NCBI RefSeq assembly: GCF_000835495.1
Contig: NW_015622547.1
Location: forward strand, 1,302,001 to 1,366,000
Reading direction: 5' to 3'
Length of the DNA: 64,000 bases
DNA from: Cladophialophora immunda
Taxonomy: Eukaryota; Ascomycota; Eurotiomycetes; Chaetothyriales; Herpotrichiellaceae
The notes under the pieces are model-generated. The model saw only the letters and a list, made by a program, of their open reading frames with translations. It did not search any database and had not been told where the DNA came from. The position numbers and the translations under genes were made by a program. Shown here in pieces: positions 43,892-54,130 of the stretch; the stretch's first letter is position 1; every line of letters starts with the position of its first letter.

Positions 43892-44596
43892 ATGATATCC
43901 TTGATCCGACTCCTCTCGCTTGCCGCAACAGCATCCATTGCCCTGGCGACTTCGCCCCCTCTCCCCCATCCTCTGAGCCACCGCGACACTTCCAACACCG
44001 CGGCCGCTCCCGACCCTGTTCGCCAACTCCTGTACATCGCTCCCAGCTCAAACACATGCGCCGGCGCCACCTACCCCAGCGAATGCGCCGTGTCTTCCCT
44101 CTCCGTCGTCCAAGCTATCGTCGACGGCTTTGCCAAGTACAACGTCAACACCGCCGAGGAACAAGCCGCGCTGCTCTCCTGGATGGCGTACGAGAGCGGA
44201 GAGTTCAAATTCAACCGCAATCACTTCCCGGCTCCCGGCCAGCCGGGCCAGGGGACGAGAACCATGATGTCGCCGACCTTTGTGCAGCAGTACGCCAACT
44301 CGATCCCCGAGCTCAAGCCCAAGGTCGTCGCCATCGGGACGGGGTCCAGCTTGAGCGGCGCCCAGGCCGACCAGGTCCTCGCCCTCGTGCAGCCGGACCA
44401 GTACTCCTTCGCGGCCGCGGCGTGGTACTACGGCACGCACTGCACGGATGCGCAGAAGCAGCAGGTCAGGCAGGGCGGCCAGCAGAACTGGCAGGCGGCG
44501 TTCATCACCGGCTGCGTGCAGACGACCGTGGACGACGGCCGAATCGCGTATTGGAAGAAGGCTTGTGAGGCGCTCGGGGTGAAGGTGGCGCCATAG
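43892..44596 (+). CDS. Small secreted protein of a conserved fungal family, unknown function
   Basis: 234 aa, single exon. Signal peptide MISLIRLLSLAATASIALA, then a short propeptide-like stretch. The mature part has four or more Cys (NTCAGATYPSEC, GTHCTDAQK, ITGCVQTT), compatible with disulfides. Conserved-looking core: AIVDGFAKYNVNTAEEQAAL, LSWMAYESGEFKFNRNHFP, PGQPGQGTRTMMSP and QPDQYSFAAAAWYYGTHC. The helix with E in YESGEF followed by PGQGTR reminds me of lysozyme-like folds, but that is only an impression. I recognise the pattern as a widespread secreted fungal family without an assigned activity. The coding sequence is markedly GC-rich (e.g. 44320-44580) compared with its flanks. Start chosen at 43892 because the signal peptide begins there. 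Confidence 0.82.
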   Translation: MISLIRLLSLAATASIALATSPPLPHPLSHRDTSNTAAAPDPVRQLLYIAPSSNTCAGATYPSECAVSSLSVVQAIVDGFAKYNVNTAEEQAALLSWMAYESGEFKFNRNHFPAPGQPGQGTRTMMSPTFVQQYANSIPELKPKVVAIGTGSSLSGAQADQVLALVQPDQYSFAAAAWYYGTHCTDAQKQQVRQGGQQNWQAAFITGCVQTTVDDGRIAYWKKACEALGVKVAP

Positions 44597-45260
44597 ACGG
44601 AGGGTGGCTTTCCGGGCGGTTTCCGGGCGACGCGGCAGGGGCTGGCCTTCCTCTGCTCTCCTCTGTGAGATGTTACGAGCCACTACTTCAAAATGAGGAT
44701 TTACTTCTTTGTCCCTTCTTTTCCTTCTTTCACCTCGATCCTTGTTGTGTCGTAGCAATGAGGCTGCAAATCTTGATTCGATAGTGTATACTATTGACCC
44801 AAGCTGGAAATTTACCATGGCCGTCAAACTACGAGGTCTTCCTTCCAGCGCCATATCATTTCTGCTTTGCTAACTCGCTGGCTGTTCATGCCATTTGGAT
44901 CTCGACTACAACAAGCCTTAACGCCTAGTCCCGGGGACTTGGCGACTTGCTTGAACTTCAGGCATAATGACACAGCCACCCCCCACTAACACAGGCGAGG
45001 ATTTTGGGATGGTACTTGGCTTCCAAGCCTCGAACAACCTGCGCGGGCTGTGCGTGGCTTGGTTGTAATTCCAGCTTTCTTTCCTCCTCTTTTGTACGTC
45101 TTCTCGACCTTCTTTCGGATTTTGCGAACGGCGTCGAGGACGTACAATCCCAACCAGCAGAGTTGGATGGCCGCAAGGGGGTATCCATAAGGCTAGGTTG
45201 AGGGATATCAGAACAAAATGGTCTTCAGCCTCGTCTCTTCAGCAGTTACCAGTTTCCGCC
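44597..45260. other. Intergenic between the secreted protein and the membrane protein
   Basis: No gene seen. The frame of the next gene is open to 45198 but has no ATG before 45261. Confidence 0.55.
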
Positions 45261-47438
45261 ATGTTGCTTTGCACATCTGCACTTGCCCTTTTGCTTCAAT
45301 CACGCTTCGGGCTGGCTGCATCTTCCAGCAACCAGACAAAATCTGACACTCGCTATGCTTCACACTGGGTGGACGAACCTGACACCCGAGGGACTTGGAG
45401 CATCATATATAGCTCCTTGTTTACACTGTCTCTGTGTGTGTATTCTGCAATCCACTTGAATATACCTCCCCATGGCGAGCACCCCAGAAGACAATTCTGG
45501 AGAAAGGCGAAGTGGGTGTTCATAGCCATCGTCGCTCCCGAATTTGTGCTCTTCTGTGCTTGGCTGCAGCTGCACCAGGCCCGCTTCGTCTGCGCTGAAT
45601 TGGAAAAATTAAGAAGCGGTGGTCTGACCCCAGAGTCGGCAACCAGAAGACGCTTCCGGCGGTGGTTCAAAATCTGGCGATCCTCAGCTCAATTCTTCCT
45701 GCCAGCCTCCGAGGAAAGGCGGCGCATCGATCCGGAGCAACCTCCCAAGTTGGACCCAGGGCCTTCTCCATTTTCACTGACATTTGGCTTCTATGCCGTG
45801 ATGGGTGGCATCACGTTGGACGTCTCGGATATCTATGACAATGTCCGATTCGTTACCTTGATGCCAGAAGGAATCCTTCTGTTGGCTCGCGCGACGTCCT
45901 GGACTCACTTCACCGTCTCAGAGACTACGATCCGAGACAAGAGCAAAGCTGACACCCTAGCCAAAGCCTTGGTGCTCACCCAAGTCTTGTGGACCATTTT
46001 TCAGTCGGTCACGAGAGCTGTGTTGCAGTATCCGGTCACTGCCCTCGAGATTCACGTTCTCGTCCACGCAGCCTGCGCATTATTGATGTACGGGGTCTGG
46101 TTTTACAAACCTTTGGATATTCGCGACGCGACGGTGTTGAATTCCGAGCCGTTCAGAGACCAGCTTGCCTTGATGCTCACCCACTTTCTGCGCCGCGAGT
46201 TCACGGAACTCGGCGGGTGCGTAGTTTCTGGTCCCCATGCTTCGATGGCCACCCAAAAGACGAGTCAGACAAGAGTCGGATCAGATGGGGATCACCGAAT
46301 TTCTCGCCACGCCATCTTCTCGATGGCGCATGAATCTGCTTTTTTGGTATTTGACCGCACGAAGCTCAAGACAGGACAAGAGAACATCACCCAAGCCGAC
46401 AACATTGCAAACAGTGCAGATCCTGAGGCGACGGTACTCTCCAACGGCATCAGGGATTCTGACGGCTCTGCACGACCTAGTTGTTGTGATCGATCACCGT
46501 TGAATCAACATCAAGATACCCAATTGCCGGGGCTTCAGGATCATGGAAAAGAGGAGACATGTCGCAGCGTATTCTCGATACGGCCTCCCGAAAACGTTGA
46601 AGCCGTCCTGACACTTCACAGTGGACAGAGTCTCGGCACCGGTGTTGGTCCTGCTGCCATCGACTCCGGCTACCTCGATCTCACCTGTTTTGAAGACCAG
46701 CGAAACCCTAGTCTCCATTGCATACTACCACCAGAAATGAGAGAGCAGTTTACCACACGAGCCTGGCTTCAGCTCTACCGAATAAAATTCGAACTCTCCC
46801 AAAAGGATCATACCCGATGGGACCGTGCTGGCCGAGCCATTGCGCAGCGGTCGAAGGCCTCTCAGGGAAACCCCAAGTCGGAAGCGGCGCCTGAACCTCA
46901 ATTCGTCTCGTTGAAAGAGCTCCAACATCCGATGCATGACGTGTACTTGGGCTACGTGGTTGGGCAACGGTGCAAGAACTTCGGCCAGGCCGGAATCGAC
47001 CTCGACTATTCCGACAGTCGGGCCGGCAGAGTCATGTTCTGCATCGCCGGCATCAGCTGTGTCTACGGTTCGGTACACCTGGCCCTGTGGGACCAGGAGT
47101 TTCCCACCCCGGCGGAGAGGATGCTGTGGAGGATATCCGCGGCCGTGGTGGCGGTGCCAATCGCAATCCCCGTCTTGCGATGGTGTTGGCGTTTACCAGG
47201 CGACAGAACTCCGCCGCTGACTTTCTGGTGGGAATGCCCTGCTTTCATCCCCAAACGCGTCTGGCAATTCCTCGCACGCGTGGACGACGGCATTATGATT
47301 CTACTCATGTCGGCCTTTGCATTGTTCTATCTCTTCAGCCGGTGCTACCTTGTCGTTGAGTCATTCCTTAGCCTCCGAAGGGTTCCGGTCGGCGTCTACA
47401 AGACCGTGGACTGGTCAAGGTATATCCCTCATTTCTAA
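45261..47438 (+). CDS. Multi-pass membrane protein of a Pezizomycotina-specific family
   Basis: 725 aa, single exon. It starts with a signal-like segment (MLLCTSALALLLQSRFGLA). Then the family hallmark RGTWSIIYSSLFTLSLCVYSA-type helix followed by IHLNIP, a second helix (KWVFIAIVAPEFVLFCAWLQ), and an amphipathic region. A further helix lies near LEIHVLVHAACALLMYGVWFY, directly followed by KPLDI. A long hydrophilic insert (about residues 330-560) contains Ser/Asp/Gln-rich segments. Three or four C-terminal helices follow (VMFCIAGISCVYGSVHLALW; ISAAVVAVPIAIPVLRW; GIMILLMSAFALFYLFSRCY). I recognise this as a large family in filamentous ascomycetes, often in accessory loci, with no established function. 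Confidence 0.82.
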   Translation: MLLCTSALALLLQSRFGLAASSSNQTKSDTRYASHWVDEPDTRGTWSIIYSSLFTLSLCVYSAIHLNIPPHGEHPRRQFWRKAKWVFIAIVAPEFVLFCAWLQLHQARFVCAELEKLRSGGLTPESATRRRFRRWFKIWRSSAQFFLPASEERRRIDPEQPPKLDPGPSPFSLTFGFYAVMGGITLDVSDIYDNVRFVTLMPEGILLLARATSWTHFTVSETTIRDKSKADTLAKALVLTQVLWTIFQSVTRAVLQYPVTALEIHVLVHAACALLMYGVWFYKPLDIRDATVLNSEPFRDQLALMLTHFLRREFTELGGCVVSGPHASMATQKTSQTRVGSDGDHRISRHAIFSMAHESAFLVFDRTKLKTGQENITQADNIANSADPEATVLSNGIRDSDGSARPSCCDRSPLNQHQDTQLPGLQDHGKEETCRSVFSIRPPENVEAVLTLHSGQSLGTGVGPAAIDSGYLDLTCFEDQRNPSLHCILPPEMREQFTTRAWLQLYRIKFELSQKDHTRWDRAGRAIAQRSKASQGNPKSEAAPEPQFVSLKELQHPMHDVYLGYVVGQRCKNFGQAGIDLDYSDSRAGRVMFCIAGISCVYGSVHLALWDQEFPTPAERMLWRISAAVVAVPIAIPVLRWCWRLPGDRTPPLTFWWECPAFIPKRVWQFLARVDDGIMILLMSAFALFYLFSRCYLVVESFLSLRRVPVGVYKTVDWSRYIPHF

Positions 47439-47944
47439 GTAGAGGGTTTGAAGAATGAGATAGAAAGTGGCAGGACGCTTTTCAAAGCCTTTTTCTCCTC
47501 AATCTCGCAGAAATTGTCATTCTTGCCCGACGTCGAATGGGGGGCGGATCCTCCTTTACAAACCCTCCACTTGCTCTTGCTCGGTTCGCAGAGGCCTTTG
47601 TGTGACTGTAAAGTATCTTGGAGTGTCTCGTTGCTCGATTCAACGACATGCGCGCCCACCAATCGAACACTCCCGCGGATGCCCGATTTCCCTCTCCCAG
47701 AGAAGGCGTGCCACACCCATGCCTTGCAATCCTCAAGGAGTACAGACCGGAAACCTCGCCAAGGTATTTATTTACATCCCATCTCGGGCCTCCCTTGGGG
47801 GCTCGGGCTAGGTCCTCCGGATGCTGTACCTGCCCAGACTCACAGCGGAGGAGGGTATGGAGAGAATCCCTCGCCGCCCGTGGGCACGCGCACCCCCAGC
47901 CAGACTCGAATAAATGTCGTCGATGATGGACCCCCGGCTCCGTC
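47439..47944. other. Convergent 3' spacer
   Basis: No gene seen between the two convergent 3' ends. Confidence 0.55.
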
Positions 47945-49163
47945 TCAGATTCCATCAAGTGGCACCGAGCAATGGATCCCCTTGCTCCTGCCGACGAGGT
48001 CGCATGTGTTATACAGAACACATACGACGAGCAGCAGGGTGACAATGAGAAGGAAAACACAGCAGTGGCCGCGGCCGCCGCCGGACACTCGTGCCCGCGT
48101 TGTAGAAGGCGGCATCCCTGTTGTCATCCGTGTTGCTGTGGGTAGCAAGGGCGCCCTCTCATACGCGTGGCGGGGTCTTGGTGCGAAGAACCTGGGGCGA
48201 TCTTCCTCGGCATCGGTCAGGTCAGGGTACGAGTCCGGTAAGCGAGGGGTGGGAGGATATGTCAAACGGCCTGGAGGCCATAGCGGGGTGGGATTCGCGC
48301 GAGGGGGGCGGGGGAGACCACGGGGAGGAGACGGCGGTGTATACGGATCTGGACGCCGAACATTGACTGTCGAGCGGCATGCCACGTCGACGTACGTAGG
48401 CAGACCTCCTTGGTACGGCACGGGCGAGGACGGAGGCGTGGGGAGGAGGAGCAGCTTCTGCGGTCCAGCCGACATGGCCGGAGGCATTGCCACTGTCTGT
48501 GATCTGGAGCCAAAGTTTCGAGCGGCCATGTACTGGAGCAAGGCCCTGCGGGATGCTTTCTTGAGACAGACGGGCCCCTTCCCGTTGAGTTTGAAGGGCC
48601 TGAGGATGCGCCAGTCGGCCGTGAGCTCGTTGGCGGCGTTGACCCACGACATCTTCTCCAGCTGCTCGGAACCGGAGAGGTAGAGGGTGATGAAGTCGGC
48701 CTCTTGGTGGGGTGGGCTGGGGTGGATGGGGAGGTAGTTCCGGCGCAGGACGGGATCTTTGATGCGTTCGTCGAGGCCCTTTTCGCGAAACGACGTGATC
48801 TTGGGCCGCAATGATTTGGCAGTTAGCTTCCCTCTGAGAAACACATATCCTCTCGATGTAGACCTGCAGGGTGGCAGTCTCTCGGGGAATCGGGGGAAAG
48901 GGAGAAGGGATGAGAAGAAGAGAGGGAGGAAGTACGATCAGGAATTTGACCTCGTCGGTATGCTCGACGGTGAGCATCAGGACCGGGTGCCCGAAGCATT
49001 TGGGGGCGATCAAGCAACTCTGCAGCGACGAGTGACTGATCTCCTTCTTTTCGGGGAGGTAGAATATGTGGCCGGCAACGATCTCGCGCTTGAGCAGTTT
49101 GCTCTGGTCCCTGTCTCCGTGGTTGCGTCGATCATGAGACGGTCTGTCGTTGCGGACATGCAT
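47945..49163 (-). CDS. C-terminally anchored membrane protein with a conserved fungal N-terminal domain, unknown function
   Basis: Proposed exons 49163-48936 and 48826-47945 (369 aa). Exon 1 encodes a compact domain: IVAGHIFYLPEKKEISHSS, then CFGHPVLMLTVEH and EVKFLI. Exon 2 continues TAKSLRPKITSF, RRNYLPIHPSPPHQEADFI, then SWVNAANELTADWRILRPF. A Pro-rich linker (PPSPPRGLPRPPRANPTP) leads to a C-terminal membrane helix (CCVFLLIVTLLLVVCVLY). I know this GHIFYLP ... HPVL ... YLPIHPSPPH ... VN pattern as a fungal family without function. The donor (GTACTT at 48935) is clear. I prefer the acceptor AAG at 48829-48827, giving FLILTAKS; an acceptor at 48881 is also in frame and would add 18 residues. 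The start could lie further upstream. Confidence 0.68.
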
Positions 49164-52161
49164 GGTTTTCCGACCTTTCTAAGATGAGACGAGATATGAT
49201 TAATTCTACCAGGCAAAAAAAATTCAAGGCGGGCAAGGAGATATAGCAAGAGCCCGACGCAGGGAGAATGCAGGACCTTCAACTCTACTTGAGGGAGAAG
49301 GGACATGAAGTCGGTCAGTCTCTCGAGGTCGTTGACAAGGCTGTTGAGCATGGACGGAGGAGGGGAGTGGGGGGAGCATTATGCGCTGGCACTATTCCTA
49401 AACAAACCTAGTTCTCGACCCCGCCCCCGACACAAAGCCGGCGAGGGCGGAGCTTTAAGTTTTGCTGCTGTCGGAGCGTGCCGGAGGTAGAACAGTCCTG
49501 GCTTAGCAGCCGACTTAGCCCACTCAGCCTTGCCTGGTGCCATCATCCCCCCCCACACTCTGTCCCCTCTCGCACCGCAGCTCTCTCTGCCTCAATGGCC
49601 TCATGCAGGCCTGTTCCAGTCCGACCTCAGGATAATTGCAGGTCAGAACCAATCGATTAGCCCATGACTTGCGTGGCGAAGGCTTCCTTATCTCCGACTC
49701 TCCACTGCCGCGTCTGGTCCTTCCCCCCACTTCAATGTCATGAGACGAGAAAAGTCCCTTGAGACTGGATTCGCAGGGATTCTAGGCTGACATGCTCCAG
49801 CAGCTCTATCGGCCCCCTTTTACTCGCCCATTCGTATGTCCCTGGATATGCAAGTCCCGCAGCCGTAGGGTGGGATCGCTCGCTGGATGCGCTGCGCCAC
49901 ACCGGCCGGCAAACCGGTTGATGGAAGGACAGCCCCTTGCTCGTATACAGCCATATCAGATCTCTCAGCAATGATCCGGTGATGAAGGACAAGGAGCTGG
50001 TCCTTTGGTTGACATTTACCGTGACGCCTCCGGTTTCGTGGAATCGTGTGAGCTGTATATGAGCAAGCACAACGAGCAGTACACCGTAAACGCCAATGAT
50101 AGTATCCAGTCATCGAGATGAGGAAACGAATGCTTTAGAAGGGTGATGTCGAACAGCAAGGCGAATAAGGGCGAACAGATGTGGTCGAGCTACCGGCTAG
50201 TTACTGGGATGGAATTGGGGCATCAGTCTGATCGTGAGATTGTTGAATATCAGAACCCTAACGAAAGATTCAACCACCAATTGCGCCCAGGAAGCCGAAT
50301 CTCAACTGCGAGGACCACGAAGAGAAGTCTCCGTATGCTTGCATATCTCTATCTAGAGAGCACCAGGCTCTTGCCTATCTGAAGGGCACAGGGTACTAAG
50401 GCGATAGCTACTGACCCACCTCAAACCTACTGCCTTCAACCGCGACAGCCCCCCACCCCACCGCCGGATTCGACTTCACCTTCCTGGCAGATGGCCGAGG
50501 CGCAGTCGACGATGGCACACGAGTGCTGGTGGAACCGTGATGAGGGCCTGATTGAAAAAGTACCAGGAAGCATCAAAACATATCAAAATGACCCACTCCC
50601 ACCTGCACATTCGCCATGTTCCAAATCCTGTCAGGCAACTTATTGGCCGGGACCACGCCGCCGTCATTATGGTCATTGCAGCAGGCGATTGTTCCGGGAT
50701 GACTGATGTGGCTGGAGCATTGTAATCGCGTCCACCAACGGGGGGGGGGGGGGGGGGGGGAGCTCTTCGTTCTGAAGGAATAGAACGCTGTTCAAACAAC
50801 CAAAGCAGGATGTCTGTGACATGGAGAACTGCCGTTACTAATGAGAAGCACTTCATATTGTATGCAATAGCCGCCTCCACCTCGTCGACGAGCACGTCTT
50901 AATTCGAGCTTGGGAGAACGCCTTGTCAGAATTTCGATGCCGTGGCGGAGGCACTCGTCGAAGAGGCGTTGAAGGACTGGAAGAGCCAAGGCAAGATGAC
51001 CTGAAGTCTGCCATTGCAGTGTGGCTTCAATGAAGAGCTTAGAAGCAGGAGACAAGTGCTCATTTTGTCACTTGCGAGTGCACAGAATCTGAGAGGCACC
51101 CTGGAGGCGGGGACATAGATTCATCGCTGCAAGGAGGATTCGCAGCTGGGTGAGGGGAGCTGAAGATGACTAGGGTGGCAAAGACGATAACGGCAGTGAT
51201 CGATTCCCATATCGAACGATTCCGATTCAAACAAAGGAAATCGGAATGGGTAGTGAAAAGAGTGGTCGCCACGCCGTCTTCGCGGATATCAGACAGGCAA
51301 CACAACGGATATTCAAGAGTGGCTCCAAGGGTGCAAGGTCAGAATCGTTATGCTCGAGGGCCTGTTGATGAAGATGCAATCATTGCCTGAAGGAGGCCTT
51401 CAGTGGCAATGAAGTGAGAGAAGGAGGATGAAGGACACCAAAGACAAAAGACGCCACGCCGCCTCCTTGGCTGTCGCCCTGGCTGTTAACACCAGAACTA
51501 GGCACATTGGCTCGGTGTCGGGCCATTGAAATTAACGGACCGATACAGCTGGAGAGAAGGCGCTGGTCCTTCATGATGTCAAGTCGTATGTTCTGGGGTT
51601 CTCCCGGTGACAAAAGACACCTGCTCTGCGACGGATGGACCGTGAACCTGGTACTTCGGAAGACAGGCCGAGTTGTGTTCAAACTGAAACGCGTGCCTCT
51701 GTGCTGTCGAGAATGGTGGCGCAGGCGTGGGGCCTGTGCCAGCGCAATTGATGAAATGCACATGGTTGGTTTTCTGTTGCCGCATCAGGATTGTCAATAT
51801 CACCGAAAAGGGACGACTATCGACAATCCGACCGCCCCAGGTCTCGAGCTGCCAGACGCTGTGGCAGCGTAGGCGGTTCCGCGACGTTCCTCGCTCATTG
51901 GGCAGACATCTGACCAAAGCGTACACAAGGGAAAAATATATATTGGCTTGGTTCAAAGTGACACTTAGAACCCAGAAGGCAAGCAATGAAATATTTACAT
52001 TGTTCCAAGGCGGCCGCCAATTCTTGGCAGGCGTCATGGGTTACTGCATTTGGAAAAGCTCCACATTTATTTCAGCCTCGTAGCCTCGTAGCCTCATCCA
52101 CCACAAGTCCACTTCCCTCTCACTTTAGCCCCTTCCAGCTCATTCATAAAGGATCGTTCTC
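49164..52161. other. 3 kb stretch without a supported gene
   Basis: Several minus-strand open frames contain hydrophobic helices (about 51170-51240, 50800-50870, 51930-52020) but I cannot join them into a gene or name a family. Contains a run of 21 G at 50740-50760. Confidence 0.45.
50740..50760 (+). repeat. Poly-G tract of 21
   Basis: Homopolymer G; length in the assembly may be unreliable. Confidence 0.9.
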
Positions 52162-54130
52162 TCAAATCAATTGCCTTGGAGGCATTGTCTCTTCTCCAAT
52201 AACTCCGCGCACAACACTTCCCCTTTTCTCTTCGTAGTTTCGCAAAGTGCCCGTCCCCTCCACTGTTTCATGAACCACGGACTCCTCAAAGACATCGATG
52301 TGCGTACTCGCGAACTTTCGTGCACTCACTCCCCTCTCAAACAGGAGATCCAGTTCTGCGAAACTGCGTCCGGCTGGCTCTGGGACACGGAAGTATGTGT
52401 AGATGATGCAACAGAAGCAGATTCCTGCCCAGAAGAAACCGGCGTAGTTGCTCCAGTTCCACTCACCAGGGTTGAGCATGTACGGTGTCAAAACGGAGCA
52501 GATGATACCGACGACGTTGTATAAGTTGCGGCCCAACACGACAGTCTTGATCTGTAGACGGCGGGTGGAGAGCTCCGCAACCAGGGAATAGCAAACCGTG
52601 CCCACGGTCAGTTGATAGCAGAGTGCCCAGACCAGCATGATTGACCCTGTAGCTAGGGCGGCTTCGTCCCTGTGAGCGCGCGGAACTAGGCCTAAAAACC
52701 CCATGATCAGCAGCATGGAGAATAGGCCACAGAGTCCGTAGAGGTAGAGTGATCGTCGTCCGACGCCCCAAGTCATCAGGAACCAGGCGCCGAACACCCC
52801 AGCCATGTTGATCCCGTACTGACCGAGAGCAAAGTCATATGATTTACTGGGCGCCAGGCCTGCTTGTTCGAGGAAATACGTCGAATACCCCGAGAAAGAG
52901 TTGCCGGACAGGTTCTGGATCGCCCACACCATGCACACAATCTCAGTCCGTCGTAGGTCTGTGCCTTTGAAGCAATCCCAGTAAGTGGCGCCTCGTGTGA
53001 TTTTCTCTTCTAGGGCAGTTGTGTGGACCATCATTGCAACGGTCTCGTCGGCATCAAAGTCAGTCTCTCGATTGAGAGAGGTCAGTCGGAGAAGGGACCT
53101 TTTGGCGTCGTCAATCCGGCCTTTTCGCACAAGCCACCATGGCGACTCTGGTGCAAGGAATATTCCAACAATTAGAGGCGCCGGCCATAGCCACTGCAAA
53201 GAGTACGGTATTCGGTAGGACCACTGATCGTCTCGAGGAAGCATTGCTTTGATGACACCAATGCCCTGTGAAGTTTATTAGCAAAACAGGTTTTCTTCCC
53301 AATTTTCTCAACATCAACGCACAAGCACCTGCCCAGCCCCCCAGCAGAAGTTCACATAGGTTGTAAGATATCCTCTGAGTGCCACGGGGCAGACCTCTGA
53401 GGCATAGGTTATCGCTATATCACGCGAAAAGTTAGTATGGTGTTTTCGAAAATTTGACCCTCCGAGAAGTTCAGAATGAGGACAGAGGGCAGGAATAACG
53501 AACTTGCGACTTGGAACATTCCCCAAGGTATGCCACAGAGGATCTCAGCGACCTGGATGGCCACCACGGTCTGCGCGGTGAAGAAGATAGCCGTATAGAT
53601 GGCGACAAGAGCAAGGCAGGTGATGAGAGTGTAGCGATAGCCGAAACGCTCACAGACCCAGCCATTGATGAAAAGACCAAGGATTTCACCGACATTGGCA
53701 CCATTGCTTAGCCCTGACTGCCAGCTGGCCGGAATTTGCCAACTTCCATCGGGGAGCTGCTTGCCGTATTTTTTCTGGAACTGAGGGAACGCGTCTGGCA
53801 ACCGGGCGATCAGCAAGAACTGGACAAGGGCAAGCAGGATTTGAGCCCTAGAAAGCGACACGACTCACAGAAGTTGCTCAACAAGCACACATCGTACCCT
53901 TCCATGCAGATGCAGGTCGAGATCAAGATGCTCCATCCGACGGCTTTGGGGTAGAGCTTGATGCCCTGCCACAAGGTCATCTTGTGCTCCTTCTCGGTGG
54001 CCCGTTGAGCATTGTGGATGACATCGTCAAAGGTCTTCTGGTGCTCGATCTCATCTCGTGCGACCTGCTCCGGCGCGCCGTGGGAGGGTCGCGAGGAGAT
54101 GACGTTCTCCTCGATCGCCTTTTCCGACAT
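52162..54130 (-). CDS. MAL-type alpha-glucoside/sugar permease, MFS
   Basis: Plasma-membrane sugar:proton symporter of the maltose-permease branch of the MFS. Exons 54130-53869, 53794-53504, 53414-53329 and 53265-52162 give 580 aa; introns are 74, 89 and 63 nt. Splices were chosen because they restore [37 protein letters not shown] and [15 protein letters not shown], all family landmarks. The second intron has the less common donor GTTCGT. Features in order: hydrophilic N-terminus, first helix [33 protein letters not shown] (loop 2-3 signature region), [13 protein letters not shown] (sugar-porter motif PESPRWL-like), and [17 protein letters not shown] near the end (PETKGRS-like). A TATA box and three CreA-type motifs lie upstream. 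Substrate is likely maltose or another alpha-glucoside, by family only. Confidence 0.92.

Noticed and set aside
44048..44854. 268-codon minus-strand frame opposite the secreted protein
   Set aside because: Product of the high GC content of the sense gene; Arg/Leu/Gly-rich nonsense composition.
45198..45260. Upstream extension of the membrane-protein gene
   Set aside because: Begins with TTG; the first ATG is at 45261 and is followed at once by a signal-like hydrophobic segment.
47448..48683. 411-codon plus-strand frame
   Set aside because: Antisense to the tail-anchored protein gene, whose strand carries the conserved motifs and the membrane helix.
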